In this document: positions 24,438-36,832 of the stretch, in pieces
Layout: each line of letters starts with the position of its first letter
Position numbering within the stretch: position 1 is the first letter of the stretch
Assembly: GCF_014192215.1 (NCBI RefSeq)
Contig: NZ_JACHXP010000017.1
Coordinates: forward strand, 28,695 to 92,694
Direction: 5' to 3'
Length of the DNA: 64,000 bases
Origin: Halomonas cerina
Lineage (GTDB): Bacteria; Pseudomonadota; Gammaproteobacteria; Pseudomonadales; Halomonadaceae
Made by a program: the position numbers and the translations under genes
The notes under the pieces: generated by a model
What the model saw: the letters and a program-made list of their open reading frames with translations, nothing else
Told to the model about the DNA's origin: nothing
Database searches by the model: none

Positions 24438-24486
24438 GCTCGGCGCTCGGCGCTCGGCGCTCGGCGCTCGGCGCTCGGCGCTCGGC
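24438..24486 (-). repeat. Seven tandem GCTCGGC heptamers beside the yhbY stop
   Basis: Seven perfect copies of GCTCGGC fill 24438-24486, ending one base before the complement of the yhbY stop codon. In the yhbY sense strand the unit is GCCGAGC, the same word found in sense after pnp. Confidence 0.95.
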
Positions 24487-24487
24487 G

Positions 24488-24814
24488 TCAGCGCCGCCCG
24501 TGATGCTCCTCGAAGCGCTTGATATTGGAGAGCTTGGGATTGACCCGGGGGTTGTGGCGGTAGAGCAGGGCGACCTTGCCGATCGTCTGTACCCGTTCGG
24601 CACCGCTCTCGGCGACCAGCTCGTCGAGCATGGCGGTGCGGTCGTCGCGCTCGGCCAGGGCCAGCTTGATCTTGATCAGTTCGTGGTCGGTCAACGCCCG
24701 GTCGAGCTCGGCGAGCACGCCCTCGGAGAGGCCGTTCTCGGAGACCGTGACCACGGGGTCGAGGTGATGCCCGATGCTGCGGAATGCTTTCTTTTGTGCC
24801 TGTGACAAGCTCAT
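24488..24814 (-). CDS. yhbY: YhbY/CRS1-YhbY RNA-binding protein
   Basis: A 108-residue CRM-domain protein associated with pre-50S ribosomal particles. It begins MSLSQAQKKAFRSIGHHLDPVVTV and carries the GLSEGVLAELDRALTDHELIKIKLA core; the family GxxG loop is replaced by AESGAERVQTIGKVALLYR, whose IGK-LYR end is conserved. The start at 24814 is canonical; an upstream in-frame extension has no homology. Convergent with greA and divergent from rlmE, the Pseudomonas arrangement. Confidence 0.94.
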   Translation of the reverse strand: MSLSQAQKKAFRSIGHHLDPVVTVSENGLSEGVLAELDRALTDHELIKIKLALAERDDRTAMLDELVAESGAERVQTIGKVALLYRHNPRVNPKLSNIKRFEEHHGRR

Positions 24815-24993
24815 GGTATCGTGCTTCTTCCCGGTTGGCGCGCAGCGCACAGGATACGGTGAATCGCCTCGCGGCGAAAGCGCGGCCGCCTTCACCGCCC
24901 CTTGTATGCCGGGCCGCAGGTCAGCACCCCCGTCCCCGATTCCGGAATCCGCTCGACCGCCTGTCTTTCCCGTAACGCGACACAGGTGATGCC

Positions 24994-25665
24994 GTGGCAC
25001 CTCCCTCTGATTCTCGCTCCAAGGGCGCCAGCGGCGCCAAGCGCCGCAGCGCCAGCAAGAGCAGTGCCGGTTGGCTCAAGGAGCACTTCGACGACCGCTT
25101 CGTCCAGCAGCGCTGGCAGGATGGCTATCGCAGCCGGGCCAGCTACAAGCTACAGGCCCTGGACGAGAAGAACCGGCTGCTGCGCCCGGGCATGACGGTG
25201 ATCGACCTCGGCGCCGCCCCCGGTGGCTGGAGCCAGATCGCCGCGGAGAAGGTGGGGCCGGAGGGCCTGGTGATCGCCTCCGATATCCTCGAGATGGATG
25301 CCCTGGCCGGCGTCGACTTCGTCCCGGGGGATTTCACCGAGGAGGCGGTGCTCGAGGCGATCCTCGACCGGCTCGATGATCGCCCCGTGGACCTTGTGAT
25401 GTCGGACATGGCCCCCAATATGAGTGGCATGGCCGCCATCGACCAGCCCCAGGCGATGTACCTGGTGGAGCTAGCCCTGGACTTGGCGCGCCAGACCCTG
25501 TCGCCCGGCGGCGCCTTCCTGGCCAAGGTCTTCCAGGGAGAAGGGTTCGATGCTTACCTGAAGGCGTTGCGCAGCGACTTCAGGCGGGTGGTGACCCGCA
25601 AGCCGGAGGCGTCCCGGGCCCGTTCCCGGGAGGTCTACCTGCTGGCGGAAGGGTTTCGCGGCTGA
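24994..25665 (+). CDS. rlmE: 23S rRNA 2'-O-ribose U2552 methyltransferase RlmE (FtsJ)
   Basis: RlmE methylates U2552 in the A loop of 23S rRNA with SAM, a late 50S assembly step. The 223-residue product has a basic N-terminus, [12 protein letters not shown] and the RrmJ fold: motif [22 protein letters not shown] and the catalytic Lys in [10 protein letters not shown] (K-D-K-E set). The start is GTG at 24994 after AGGTGAT; a near ATG at 24989 is out of frame. It leads into ftsH 190 bases downstream, as in E. coli. Confidence 0.96.
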   Translation: MAPPSDSRSKGASGAKRRSASKSSAGWLKEHFDDRFVQQRWQDGYRSRASYKLQALDEKNRLLRPGMTVIDLGAAPGGWSQIAAEKVGPEGLVIASDILEMDALAGVDFVPGDFTEEAVLEAILDRLDDRPVDLVMSDMAPNMSGMAAIDQPQAMYLVELALDLARQTLSPGGAFLAKVFQGEGFDAYLKALRSDFRRVVTRKPEASRARSREVYLLAEGFRG

Positions 25666-25854
25666 GCCGGCGTCCCGATAGTCACAGGCTAACGATGCGA
25701 TGGCCGGACACGACGGCGTGTCTGTGTCACAGTGAGTGTCATAGCCACGGGTGGGTACGCCCCGCCCCCATGCTGGCTGAACATCTGCCGCTGATGTAGT
25801 GTCGAAGCCATCAGGCATGTTAAGCCGACAGATTCTTGCAATGAGGGTGGTCCC

Positions 25855-27834
<1,980 letters not shown>

Positions 27835-27851
27835 ACCGGTCCGCTAGCGAC

Positions 27852-27877
27852 CACAGGCGCCCCGCGGGGCGCCTGTG
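27852..27877. other. Perfect palindrome between ftsH and folP
   Basis: CACAGGCGCCCC and GGGGCGCCTGTG form a 12-base-pair palindrome around GC. There is no T-tract, so it is more likely an mRNA-stabilising hairpin or processing site than a terminator. Confidence 0.6.
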
Positions 27878-27926
27878 CCGTGGTGGGGCCTTCCCTGCCG
27901 TTTCACGACCCTCCTTCAGGACGACG

Positions 27927-28790
27927 ATGGACACCAGTACCCCGACGCTTTTGCCCTGTGGCCGACACCGGCTCGACCTCTCCTTTCCCCGTATCATGGG
28001 GATTCTCAACGTCACCCCCGATTCCTTCTCCGACGGTGGCCGCCATGTGGCCCTCGATGATGCTCTGCGTCATGCCGAGCGCCTGCTGGCGGAAGGGGCG
28101 GCGATCATCGATGTGGGGGGCGAGTCCACCCGCCCCGGCGCCGCCCCGGTCTCGGTCCAGCAGGAGCTGGACCGGGTGGTGCCGGTGGTCGAGGCGCTGG
28201 TGCGTGAGCTCGATGCCCTGGTGTCGGTGGATACCAGCACTCCCGAGCTGATACGCGAGTCGGCGCTGGCCGGCGCGGGGATGATCAACGACGTGCGCAA
28301 TCTGCGGCGTGACGGCGCCATGCAGGCTGCCGCCACCAGCGGCCTGCCCGTGTGCCTGATGCACATGCTGGGTGAGCCCGGCGACATGCAGGACGCGCCA
28401 CACTATGATGAGCCCGTAGAGGAGGCCGTGGCGGCCTTCCTCGAGGCGCGCATCGCCGAGTGCGAGGCGGTGGGGCTGCGCCGCGAGCGGCTGGTGCTCG
28501 ACCCGGGCTTCGGCTTCGCCAAGACCGTCGAGCACAACCTGCGCCTGCTGCATCGTATGGACCACGTGACGCGTCTGGGTCTGCCGCTGCTGGTGGGCAT
28601 GTCCCGCAAGAGCATGATCGGCCAGGTGCTGGACCGTCCCGTGGAGGAGCGCCTGCATGGCGGCCTGGCGTTGTCGGCGCTGGCGGTGGAGCGGGGCGCG
28701 CGGATCCTGCGGGTCCACGAGGTGGCTCCGCATGTGGACGCGGTGAACATGGCCTGGGCGGTGATCAACGAGGGACGTGACGATGGCTAG
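27927..28790 (+). CDS. folP: Dihydropteroate synthase
   Basis: FolP condenses p-aminobenzoate with dihydropterin pyrophosphate in folate synthesis and is the sulfonamide target. The 287-residue TIM barrel has the signature [16 protein letters not shown] (about 23-38), [11 protein letters not shown], and [16 protein letters not shown]. The start at 27927 gives a short N-terminal extension ([14 protein letters not shown]). It overlaps glmM by eight bases, giving the conserved ftsH-folP-glmM string. Confidence 0.97.
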   Translation: MDTSTPTLLPCGRHRLDLSFPRIMGILNVTPDSFSDGGRHVALDDALRHAERLLAEGAAIIDVGGESTRPGAAPVSVQQELDRVVPVVEALVRELDALVSVDTSTPELIRESALAGAGMINDVRNLRRDGAMQAAATSGLPVCLMHMLGEPGDMQDAPHYDEPVEEAVAAFLEARIAECEAVGLRRERLVLDPGFGFAKTVEHNLRLLHRMDHVTRLGLPLLVGMSRKSMIGQVLDRPVEERLHGGLALSALAVERGARILRVHEVAPHVDAVNMAWAVINEGRDDG

Positions 28791-30132
28791 GCGTTATTTC
28801 GGTACCGACGGAATCCGCGGCACGGTGGGCGAGGCCCCCATCACTGCCGACTTCATGCTCAAGCTGGGCTGGGCCACCGGCCGGGTGCTGACCCGCGAGT
28901 CGGGGCGGGCCCGAGTGCTGATCGGTAAGGATACGCGGATCTCCGGCTACATGTTTGAGTCGGCCCTGGAGGCCGGGCTGTCCGCCGCCGGCGTCGATGT
29001 GATGCTGCTCGGCCCGATGCCCACCCCAGGCATCGCCTATCTGACGCGGACCTTTCGCGCCGATGCCGGCATCGTCATCTCGGCCTCCCACAATCCCTTC
29101 GCCGACAACGGCATCAAGTTCTTTTCCGCCGCGGGCACCAAGCTCGACGACGGCCTCGAGGCACGTATCGAGGCCATGCTCGACGAGCCCCTGACCACCG
29201 TGGCCCCGGATGCGCTGGGCAAGGCGGTACGGGTCAACGATGCCGCCGGACGCTACATCGAGTTCTGCAAGTCCACCATCCCTGACCGGGTCGACCTGCA
29301 CGGCCTGAAGATGGTGGTCGACTGCGCCCACGGCGCCACCTATCACATCGCCCCCAGCGTCTTTCGTGAGCTGGGAGCCGAGGTGACCCTGATCGGCGCG
29401 ACCCCCGACGGCCTCAACATCAATCAGGCGGTGGGCTCGACCCACCCGGCGGCATTGAGGGCCGCGGTGATCCAGCAGGGGGCCGACCTCGGGGTGGCCT
29501 TCGACGGTGACGGCGACCGGGTGCTGCTGGTGGACGACAATGGCCGCGAGATCGACGGCGACGACATCCTCTACCTGATCGCCCGGGATCGCCATGGTCG
29601 TGGCGAGCTCGGCGGCGGCGTGGTCGGCACCCTGATGAGCAACTTCGGCCTGGCCGCGGCGCTGGAGGCCATGGACATCCCCTTCGAGCGGGCCAGGGTC
29701 GGCGACCGCTACGTCATGGAGCGCCTGGCGGCCAATGGCTGGCAGCTCGGCGGCGAGGCCTCGGGGCATATCGTCTGCGGACATGTGCAGACCACCGGCG
29801 ATGGCATCGTCTCGGCGCTGCAGGTGCTGTCGATCATGGTCCGCGAGGGACGCTCGCTGGGCGAGTTGCTCGCGGGCCTGGAGAAGGCTCCCCAGGTGCT
29901 GGTCAACGTGCGCCTGACACCGGGCAGTGACGCCAGGGTGTTGCTGGAGAAGGAGGCCATCCAGGCAGCCGTGGTGGCCGTGGAGGGCGAGCTCGGGGAT
30001 CAGGGTCGGGTGCTGCTGCGTCCTTCCGGGACCGAGCCCCTGATCCGGGTGATGGTCGAGGGACGGGCCCATCTCGACGTGTCGGGCCTGGCACGTCGCC
30101 TGGCCGGCGATGTCGAGGCGCTGCTCTCCTGA
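28783..30132 (+). CDS. glmM: Phosphoglucosamine mutase
   Basis: GlmM converts glucosamine-6-phosphate to glucosamine-1-phosphate for UDP-GlcNAc. The 449-residue product begins [16 protein letters not shown]; the phosphoserine is Ser102 in [12 protein letters not shown]; metal ligands lie in [13 protein letters not shown]; sugar contact GEASGHIVC and phosphate loop [11 protein letters not shown] follow. I chose ATG 28783, seven bases after GAGGGA, over GTG 28777. Overlaps folP. Confidence 0.97.
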   Translation: MARRYFGTDGIRGTVGEAPITADFMLKLGWATGRVLTRESGRARVLIGKDTRISGYMFESALEAGLSAAGVDVMLLGPMPTPGIAYLTRTFRADAGIVISASHNPFADNGIKFFSAAGTKLDDGLEARIEAMLDEPLTTVAPDALGKAVRVNDAAGRYIEFCKSTIPDRVDLHGLKMVVDCAHGATYHIAPSVFRELGAEVTLIGATPDGLNINQAVGSTHPAALRAAVIQQGADLGVAFDGDGDRVLLVDDNGREIDGDDILYLIARDRHGRGELGGGVVGTLMSNFGLAAALEAMDIPFERARVGDRYVMERLAANGWQLGGEASGHIVCGHVQTTGDGIVSALQVLSIMVREGRSLGELLAGLEKAPQVLVNVRLTPGSDARVLLEKEAIQAAVVAVEGELGDQGRVLLRPSGTEPLIRVMVEGRAHLDVSGLARRLAGDVEALLS

Positions 30133-30207
30133 TCCCGGACGTGGCCGATGTTGTCTTGACAGGGCCGCTCCTATACCATTTCGCACCACCTTGAAAGAGG
30201 ATACCCC

Positions 30208-30963
30208 ATGCGCACGCCGCTGATCGCCGGCAACTGGAAGATGAATGGCTCGCTGGCCCTGGTCGAGCGCTTCGGTGAGGCCTTCTCCCAGCCCGAGGTA
30301 CGGCTGCCGGATGGCATCGATATTGCGCTGATGGTGCCGGCGCCCTACCTGGAGGCCGCCCGTCGTGCCTTCTCCGCCGGTCCCCTGGCCTTCGGTGGCC
30401 AGACCCTGCATCACGAGCGCCACGGGGCCTTCACCGGCGAGATCAGCGGGGCCATGCTCGCGGAATTCGGCGCTACCTATGTGCTGGTCGGCCACTCCGA
30501 GCGGCGTACCCTGTTCGGCGAGGATGATGCAGCGGTGTGCGCCCGGGTGAAGGCCGCGCTGACCGAGCGCCTCACCCCGGTGCTGTGCCTGGGCGAGACG
30601 CTCGAGGAGCGCGATGCCGGTCGCACCGAGGCCGTGGTGCTCGGCCAACTCGAGGCGGTATTCGACGCCCTTTCGCCCGAGGAGCGGGATCGGCTGGTCA
30701 TCGCCTACGAGCCCGTCTGGGCGATCGGCACCGGACGCACCGCGACCCCCGAGCAGGCCCAGGCGGTACATGCGGCCCTGCGCGCGCGCCTGGCCGACTA
30801 CGACGCCGGGCTCGCCGAGGGCATGCGGCTTCTCTACGGCGGCAGCATGAAGGCGGCCAATGCCGCCGAACTGCTCGCCCAGCCCGATATCGATGGCGGC
30901 CTGATCGGTGGCGCCTCGCTCCAGGTCGACGATTTCCTAGTCATTTGTCAGTCAGCAGGTTGA
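30208..30963 (+). CDS. tpiA: Triosephosphate isomerase
   Basis: A 251-residue glycolytic TIM barrel interconverting dihydroxyacetone phosphate and glyceraldehyde-3-phosphate. Active-site parts are NWKMNG (Lys near residue 11), the His in VGHSERR, the Glu in AYEPVWAIGTGRTATPEQA, including the flexible loop, and LLYGGSMKAANAAEL. A TTGACA and a TATACC hexamer occur upstream at 30156-30177 but with wrong spacing, so any promoter there is doubtful. Followed four bases later by secG, as in many proteobacteria. Confidence 0.98.
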   Translation: MRTPLIAGNWKMNGSLALVERFGEAFSQPEVRLPDGIDIALMVPAPYLEAARRAFSAGPLAFGGQTLHHERHGAFTGEISGAMLAEFGATYVLVGHSERRTLFGEDDAAVCARVKAALTERLTPVLCLGETLEERDAGRTEAVVLGQLEAVFDALSPEERDRLVIAYEPVWAIGTGRTATPEQAQAVHAALRARLADYDAGLAEGMRLLYGGSMKAANAAELLAQPDIDGGLIGGASLQVDDFLVICQSAG

Positions 30964-30967
30964 AGCC

Positions 30968-31333
30968 ATGCAAGTTGCCATTCTCATGATCCATGTGGCG
31001 ATCGCCATCGCCCTGGTCGTCCTGATCCTGCTGCAGCAGGGCAAGGGCGCCGAAGCCGGTGCCGCCTTCGGTGGCGGTGCCTCCCAGACCGTGTTCGGCT
31101 CCCGGGGCAGCGGCAATTTCCTGTCGCGCACCACCGGCGTGCTGGCGGCGGCCTTCTTCGCCACCTCCCTGACCCTGGCCTGGTTTGCCTCCCAGGCCGG
31201 TCAGGCCACGCCGGAAGCGGGTATTCCCGATGCCGAGCTGATCGAGCAGCAGAATGCCCTGCCGACCCTTGACGATGAAGGGCAGGATGTGGATAATACG
31301 GCGCCAGTGCTGGAGGAAGGCGACCGTAACTGA
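30968..31333 (+). CDS. secG: Preprotein translocase subunit SecG
   Basis: A 121-residue SecYEG component with two hydrophobic helices (about 4-22 and 55-73) and the signature LLQQGKGAEAGAAFGGGASQTVFGSRGSGNFLSRTT between them. It assists SecA-driven translocation across the inner membrane. The C-terminal half is acidic and low complexity (EEGDRN end), typical of this family. It lies directly before tRNA-Leu, the secG-leuU order of E. coli, and probably shares its transcript. Confidence 0.96.
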   Translation: MQVAILMIHVAIAIALVVLILLQQGKGAEAGAAFGGGASQTVFGSRGSGNFLSRTTGVLAAAFFATSLTLAWFASQAGQATPEAGIPDAELIEQQNALPTLDDEGQDVDNTAPVLEEGDRN

Positions 31334-31357
31334 GTCGTCGATCCGGCCTCCCCTGAT

Positions 31358-31444
31358 GCCGAAGTGGTGGAATTGGTAGACACGCTATCTTGAGGGGGTA
31401 GTGACCTTACGGTCGTGCGGGTTCAAGTCCCGCCTTCGGCACCA
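31358..31444 (+). tRNA. tRNA-Leu (GAG)
   Basis: An 87-base class II tRNA with encoded CCA. The acceptor stem GCCGAAG/CTTCGGC pairs fully. The anticodon arm CTATC-TTGAGGG-GGTAG gives anticodon GAG, with one T-G wobble pair. It has a long variable arm typical of leucine tRNAs, and GGTTCAAGTCC in the T arm. It matches E. coli leuU in identity and position after secG. Confidence 0.97.
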
Positions 31445-31523
31445 TTTGATTGAAGCCGGCACGGTGACGCTCACCACGGGTCGGACCTTCAACAGCAGGA
31501 TTGGCAGAGCGGTGCTTTGTCCC

Positions 31524-31552
31524 TTGACGCAAGAGTCAGGCAGGCATATAAT
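31524..31552 (+). promoter_or_regulatory. Sigma-70 promoter of the initiator tRNA
   Basis: TTGACG (31524-31529), exactly 17 bases, then TATAAT (31547-31552). The expected start is about 31559, ten bases before the mature tRNA. The strong match fits a highly expressed stable RNA, and it may also drive rimP-nusA-infB as metY does in E. coli. Confidence 0.85.
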
Positions 31553-31568
31553 CACCGACCTAGATTGA

Positions 31569-31645
<77 letters not shown>

Positions 31646-31714
31646 TCTTCCTGGCAGGCATGCAGGTGTTTCAGGGGCATGCCAAAACCCGAAGTGGTAT
31701 ACAGGTTTCTTGTG

Positions 31715-31742
31715 AAAGCCCCTTCCAGCGAAGGGGCTTTTT
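31715..31742 (+). terminator. Terminator after tRNA-fMet
   Basis: AAAGCCCCTTC pairs with GAAGGGGCTTT across a four-base loop and is followed by further T residues. It is a strong intrinsic terminator between the tRNA and rimP; partial read-through into the nusA operon is possible. Confidence 0.88.
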
Positions 31743-31863
31743 GTTAGCAGCGTGTCGGCCGGGACCCCGGCGGCACTGTTCCGGGCAACGCCATTCAGCC
31801 ACCTGACTTTCCTGTTCACTCCCGGCCAGGTGCCTGATGCAACGGCTGTAGGAGCTTTCGTTC

Positions 31864-32325
31864 GTGGCAATCAAGGATGCTGCGCTGCATGCGCTGATCG
31901 AGCCGGTGGTCTCCACCATGGGCTTCGAGCTGTGGGGCATCGATCACCTGTCCCAGGGAAAGCACTCTCGCCTGGTGATTTACATCGATCACCCGGACGG
32001 GGTGAACGTGGAGGACTGTGCCGATGTCAGCCGCCAGGTCAGTGCGGTGCTCGATGTCGAGGACCCCATCGCCGGCGAGTACCGGCTCGAGGTCTCCTCG
32101 CCCGGTATGGATCGCCCGCTGTATACCCTCGATCAGTTCTCGCGCTATGCGGGCCACACGATCAGCCTCCGGCTGCGAGTGCCCTTCGATGGCCGGCGCA
32201 AGTTCCAGGGGCTGCTGGCCGGGGTCGAGAGCGACGAGGTCCTGTTGCAGCTCGACGGCGAGGAATACTGCTTTCCCATCGAGAGCATCGACCAGGCGCG
32301 GATCGTGCCGCAGTTCGATCGGTGA
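31864..32325 (+). CDS. rimP: Ribosome maturation factor RimP
   Basis: RimP helps 30S subunit maturation. The 153-residue product has the N-terminal domain with GFELWGIDHLSQGKHSRLVIYIDHPDGV, the EDCADVSRQVSAVLDVEDPI stretch and the YRLEVSSPGMDRPLYTLDQF signature, then an SH3-like C-terminal domain. The start is GTG at 31864, eleven bases after AGGAG. First gene of the rimP-nusA-infB-rbfA-truB-rpsO-pnp string. Confidence 0.96.
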   Translation: MAIKDAALHALIEPVVSTMGFELWGIDHLSQGKHSRLVIYIDHPDGVNVEDCADVSRQVSAVLDVEDPIAGEYRLEVSSPGMDRPLYTLDQFSRYAGHTISLRLRVPFDGRRKFQGLLAGVESDEVLLQLDGEEYCFPIESIDQARIVPQFDR

Positions 32326-32365
32326 TGTGGATGCATAAGGACAGGTTATCTGGCGAGGCTAAGGC

Positions 32366-33859
32366 ATGAGTAAAGAAATTCTGGCGGTCGTCGATGCGAT
32401 CTCCAACGAGAAGGGGGTCCCCCGCGAGGTGATCTTCGAGGCCGTCGAGGCGGCCCTGGCCAGCGCATCGCGCAAGCGCTTCGAGGACGAGGAGGCCAGC
32501 GTGCGGGTCCACATCGACCGCACCACCGGCGACTACGAGACGTTCCGTCGCTGGGAGGTGGTCGACGACGATGACTTCGACGGGCCCGACGCCCAGATCA
32601 AGCTCTCCTTCGCCCAGCGTCGCGACCCGCCCCTGGGGTTGGGGGACGTGGTGGAAGAGCGCATCGAGAACGCCGAGTTCGGCCGTATCGCCGCCCAGAC
32701 CGCCAAGCAGGTGATCGTGCAGAAGGTGCGCGAGGCCGAGCGCGCCGAGGTGGTGCGCCAGTATGCCGAGCGCGAGGGTGAGCTGGTCGCCGGCATCGTC
32801 AAGAAGACCACCCGCGACGGCCTGATCATCGATCTGGGCGACAACGCCGAGGCCTTCCTGCCGCGCAGTGAGATGATTCCCGGCGAACGCTATCGCATGA
32901 ACGAGCGGGTCCGCGCCCTGCTCACCAAGGTCGATCCCGAGGCCCGCGGCGCCCAGCTGATCCTGTCGCGCACCTGCCCGGAGCTGATCATCGAGCTGTT
33001 CAGCATCGAGGTGCCGGAGATCGACGAGCAGCTGATCGAGATCAAGGGCGCGGCCCGGGATCCCGGCTCACGAGCCAAGATCGCCGTCAAGACCAATGAT
33101 CGGCGCATCGACCCGGTCGGGGCCTGCGTCGGCATGCGCGGCTCGCGGGTCCAGGCGGTGTCCTCGGAGCTGCAGAACGAACGGGTCGATATCGTGCTGT
33201 GGGACGACAATCCCGCCCAACTGGTGATCAACGCCATGGCACCTGCCGATGTCGCCTCGATCCTCGTCGACGAAGAGGCCCACGCCATGGACGTGGCCGT
33301 CGCCGAGGACAACCTGGCCCAGGCCATCGGCCGCAGTGGCCAGAACGTACGCCTGGCCTCGGAGCTCACCGGCTGGCGACTCAATGTCATGACCGAGGAG
33401 GAGGCCGAGGCCAAGCGCGATCAGGAGATCGACAGTCTCGTCGAGCACTTCGTCCAGCACCTGGACATCGACGACGACGTGGCACGCCTGCTCGTGGAGG
33501 AGGGCTTCACCTCTCTGGAGGAGATCGCCTATGTGCCGGTCGAGGAAATGCTGGAGATCGAGGAGTTCGACGAGGCGCTCATCGAGGAGCTGCGCGCTCG
33601 CGCCAAGGACGAACTGCTGAACCTGGCCATCGCCTCCGAGGAGGAGCTCGATGGTGCCCAGCCGGCCGAGGACCTGCTGGGGATGGACGGCATGGAGCGT
33701 CATCTGGCCTTCGTCCTGGCCAGTCGGGGGATCATCACCATGGAGGATCTGGCCGAGCAGTCCGTCGATGACTTGATCGACATCGAGGGAGTGGACGAAG
33801 AGCGCGCCGCGGCACTGATCATGACTGCCCGTGCGCCTTGGTTCGAGAGCGAACAGTAA
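32366..33859 (+). CDS. nusA: Transcription termination/antitermination factor NusA
   Basis: A 497-residue NusA: RNA-polymerase-binding N-terminal domain (1-125), S1 domain (about 132-200, [30 protein letters not shown]), KH1 and KH2 ([29 protein letters not shown] and [18 protein letters not shown]), and two acidic C-terminal repeats (from about 360) that bind alphaCTD or lambda N in E. coli. It modulates pausing, termination and rRNA antitermination. Lies 40 bases after rimP. Confidence 0.98.
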   Translation: MSKEILAVVDAISNEKGVPREVIFEAVEAALASASRKRFEDEEASVRVHIDRTTGDYETFRRWEVVDDDDFDGPDAQIKLSFAQRRDPPLGLGDVVEERIENAEFGRIAAQTAKQVIVQKVREAERAEVVRQYAEREGELVAGIVKKTTRDGLIIDLGDNAEAFLPRSEMIPGERYRMNERVRALLTKVDPEARGAQLILSRTCPELIIELFSIEVPEIDEQLIEIKGAARDPGSRAKIAVKTNDRRIDPVGACVGMRGSRVQAVSSELQNERVDIVLWDDNPAQLVINAMAPADVASILVDEEAHAMDVAVAEDNLAQAIGRSGQNVRLASELTGWRLNVMTEEEAEAKRDQEIDSLVEHFVQHLDIDDDVARLLVEEGFTSLEEIAYVPVEEMLEIEEFDEALIEELRARAKDELLNLAIASEEELDGAQPAEDLLGMDGMERHLAFVLASRGIITMEDLAEQSVDDLIDIEGVDEERAAALIMTARAPWFESEQ

Positions 33860-33886
33860 ACGGGTCACGGGCTGAGGAGGGTCGTA

Positions 33887-36412
33887 ATGTCAGAAATGAC
33901 CGTTAAGGATTTTGCAGCGAAGGTGGGGCGCGATGTGCCCCGTCTGCTGGAGCAGATGAAAGAGGCCGGGCTCGGCCAGAAGTCCGAGAGCGACGCCGTG
34001 TCCGAGGAGGACAAGCGCCGGCTGCTCGACTATCTCACCAAGAGCCATGGGGGCAGCGGTGCCGGGGCGAAGAATCGCGTCACCCTCACCCGCAAGACCC
34101 GCAGCCGCATCAAGACCGGCGAGCGGGGCAAGACCATCGAGGTGCAGGTGCGCAAGAAGCGCACCTACGTCAAGCGTGAGGAAGCCCAGGAAGAAGAGAA
34201 GGCCAAGCCGGTCGAGGAGACCGGGCCGCGTCAGCTGGTGGGCGACATGGCCGATTCTCAGCAGGCCGAGGCCAAGCGTGAGGCCCGCGAGGCCGAAGAG
34301 GCCAAGGCGCGCGCCGCCGAGGCATCCGCCCGTGAGGCCGCGGCCAAGCTCGAGGCCGAGAAGGCCGCCGCCGAGCCCGAGATCCCGGTGCCGGAACTGG
34401 AAGAGGCACCGGCGGCGCCGGACGAGCCCCCGGCCCCACCCAAGGAGGGCCGCGACCAGGTGCGTCGTGCCTCCGTCAAGAAGGCCAGCGGCAAGGGCGG
34501 CAAGAAGGGTCGCGACGACCGCGACGACGAGCGTGGCGATCGCGAGGAGCGCCGGCGGGGCGGCGGCAAGAAGGCCAAGCGCGCCGAGCGTCGTGGCGGA
34601 CGCCGCGGTGGCAGCCAGGGCGGCGGCAAGCACGGCTTCCAGAAGCCGACCCAGCCGATCGTCCGCGAGGTCTCGATCCCCGAGTCGATCAGCGTCGCCG
34701 ACCTGGCCGACAAGATGTCGATCAAGGCCAACGAGGTCATCAAGGCCATGTTCACCATGGGGGCCGCGGTGACCATCAACCAGACCATCGACCAGGATAC
34801 CGCGGCCATCGTGGTCGAGGAGATGGGCCACAAGCCCAAGCTGGTCAAGGACGATGCGCTGGAGACCGAGGTCCTCGAGGGCATCTCCTATGAGGGCGAG
34901 GAGATCACCCGCTCACCGGTGGTCACCGTCATGGGGCACGTCGACCATGGCAAGACCTCGCTGCTCGACTACATTCGCGAGGCCAAGGTGGCCACCGGCG
35001 AGGCCGGCGGCATCACCCAGCACATCGGCGCCTACCATGTCGAGGATGACCATGGTGGCGTGACCTTCCTGGATACCCCGGGCCATGCGGCGTTCACCGC
35101 CATGCGGGCCCGCGGCGCCAAGGCCACCGACGTGGTGGTGCTGGTGGTGGCCGCCGACGATGGCGTCATGCCTCAGACCATCGAGGCCATCGAGCACTCC
35201 AAGGCCGCCGAGGTGCCGATGGTGGTGGCCGTCAACAAGATCGACAAGGCGGGAGCGGACCCGGACCGGGTCAAGAACGAACTCTCGCAGCACGGCGTCA
35301 TCTCCGAGGAGTGGGGCGGCGACACCCAGTTCGTGCACGTCTCCGCCAAGTCCGGCGAGGGCATCGAGGCGCTGCTGGAAGCGATCCAGCTGGTCTCCGA
35401 AGTGCTCGAGCTCAAGGCCGTGCCGGAGGCACCGGCCATGGGCGTGGTGGTCGAATCGCGCCTGGACAAGGGCCGCGGCCCGGTGGCCACCGTGCTGGTC
35501 CAGAACGGCACCTTGAAGAAGGGTGACATCGTGCTGGCCGGGTTGCACTACGGTCGCGTGCGCGCCCTGATCAACGAGCTGGGCCAGCAGGTCGACGAGG
35601 CCGGCCCCGCCATGCCGGTGGAGATCCAGGGCCTCGACGGCACCCCCGAGGCGGGTGACGACTTCATGGTCGTGGCCGACGAGAAGAAGGCCCGCGAGGT
35701 CGCCAACTTCCGTCAGGGCAAGTACCGCGAGGTGCGTCTGGCCCGCCAGCAGAAGGCCAAGCTGGAGAACATGTTCAGCCAGATGGGCCAGGAAGAGGCC
35801 GCCAAGCTCAACATCGTGCTCAAGGCCGACGTCCAGGGGTCCCTCGAGGCCATCAAGGGCGCACTGGAGGAGCTGTCCACCGACGAGGTCAAGGTGGCCG
35901 TGGTGTCTTCCGGGGTGGGCGGCATCACCGGCACCGACGCCAACCTGGCGCTGGCCTCCGAGGCCGTCGTGATCGGCTTCAACGTGCGTGCCGATGCCGC
36001 GGCCCGCGAGATCATCGAGCGGGAAGGGCTGGAGCTGCGCTACTACAGCGTCATCTACCAGCTGATCGACGAGGTCAAGCAGGCCATGAGCGGCATGCTG
36101 GCGCCGGAGTGGAAGGAGGAGATCGTCGGCGTGGCCGAGGTCCGCGATGTCTTCCGTGCGCCCAAGATCGGTGCCGTGGCTGGCTGCATGGTGGTCGAGG
36201 GCACCGTCCATCGCCACAAGAAGATCCGCGTGCTGCGTGAGAACGTGGTCATCTACGAGGGCGAGCTCGAGTCGCTGCGTCGCTACAAGGACGACGTCAA
36301 CGAGGTGCGCAGCGGCATGGAGTGCGGCATCGGCGTGAAGAACTATAACGACGTCCAGATCGGCGACAAGATCGAGGTCTTCGATCAGGTCAAGGTCGAG
36401 CGGACGCTCTAA
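33887..36412 (+). CDS. infB: Translation initiation factor IF-2
   Basis: An 841-residue IF-2. The N-terminal IF2 domain ([25 protein letters not shown]) is followed by a long Lys/Glu/Ala-rich disordered linker (about 85-255). The second N domain ([18 protein letters not shown]) precedes the GTPase with G1 GHVDHGKT at residues 350-357, DTPGHAAF and NKIDKAG. Domains II-IV then bind fMet-tRNA. Internal in-frame starts may yield shorter isoforms as in E. coli. Preceded by GGAGG. Confidence 0.98.
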   Translation: MSEMTVKDFAAKVGRDVPRLLEQMKEAGLGQKSESDAVSEEDKRRLLDYLTKSHGGSGAGAKNRVTLTRKTRSRIKTGERGKTIEVQVRKKRTYVKREEAQEEEKAKPVEETGPRQLVGDMADSQQAEAKREAREAEEAKARAAEASAREAAAKLEAEKAAAEPEIPVPELEEAPAAPDEPPAPPKEGRDQVRRASVKKASGKGGKKGRDDRDDERGDREERRRGGGKKAKRAERRGGRRGGSQGGGKHGFQKPTQPIVREVSIPESISVADLADKMSIKANEVIKAMFTMGAAVTINQTIDQDTAAIVVEEMGHKPKLVKDDALETEVLEGISYEGEEITRSPVVTVMGHVDHGKTSLLDYIREAKVATGEAGGITQHIGAYHVEDDHGGVTFLDTPGHAAFTAMRARGAKATDVVVLVVAADDGVMPQTIEAIEHSKAAEVPMVVAVNKIDKAGADPDRVKNELSQHGVISEEWGGDTQFVHVSAKSGEGIEALLEAIQLVSEVLELKAVPEAPAMGVVVESRLDKGRGPVATVLVQNGTLKKGDIVLAGLHYGRVRALINELGQQVDEAGPAMPVEIQGLDGTPEAGDDFMVVADEKKAREVANFRQGKYREVRLARQQKAKLENMFSQMGQEEAAKLNIVLKADVQGSLEAIKGALEELSTDEVKVAVVSSGVGGITGTDANLALASEAVVIGFNVRADAAAREIIEREGLELRYYSVIYQLIDEVKQAMSGMLAPEWKEEIVGVAEVRDVFRAPKIGAVAGCMVVEGTVHRHKKIRVLRENVVIYEGELESLRRYKDDVNEVRSGMECGIGVKNYNDVQIGDKIEVFDQVKVERTL

Positions 36413-36430
36413 CCGCTCGAGGAGCCGATC

Positions 36431-36832
36431 ATGCGCGAGTTCAAGCGTACCGACCGGGTAGCCGACCAGCTCCAGAAGGAGCTGGCGGTGCTCATCCAGC
36501 GTGAGGTCAAGGATCCGCGTCTGGGCATGGTCACGGTCAGCGGCGTCGAGGTCAGTCGTGATCTCGGCTATGCCGACGTCTACGTGACCCTGCTGGGCGA
36601 GCAGGACGCCGAGCGCATCAAGGAGAATTTGGCGGTGCTCAAGCGAGCCGCCGGCTTCCTACGCAGTCAGATCGCCCGGCGCATCAAGCTGCGCCATGTG
36701 CCGGAGCTGCGTTTCCACTACGACGAGAGCGTGGTGCGGGGGCAGCGGCTCTCCTCGCTGATCGACGAGGCGGTGGAAAGCGACCGTTCGCGTCACGACG
36801 AGGATGCGCCCGACGATGGGGAGCGTGGCTGA
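36431..36832 (+). CDS. rbfA: 30S ribosome-binding factor RbfA
   Basis: A 133-residue KH-type cold-shock and ribosome maturation factor acting on the 16S rRNA 5' helix. It starts MREFKRTDRVADQLQKELAVLIQREVKDPRLGMVTVSGVEVSRDLGYADVYVT and has the LRHVPELRFHYDESVVRG core, then an acidic tail. GAGG precedes the start. Its stop overlaps the truB start by one base (TGATG). Confidence 0.97.
   Translation: MREFKRTDRVADQLQKELAVLIQREVKDPRLGMVTVSGVEVSRDLGYADVYVTLLGEQDAERIKENLAVLKRAAGFLRSQIARRIKLRHVPELRFHYDESVVRGQRLSSLIDEAVESDRSRHDEDAPDDGERG

Noticed and set aside
24438..24486. Heptamer array considered as a CRISPR
   Set aside because: No spacers; it is a pure tandem repeat of seven bases and no cas genes are present.
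30156..30177. TTGACA and TATACC upstream of tpiA as a sigma-70 promoter
   Set aside because: Only ten bases separate the hexamers, too short for sigma-70.
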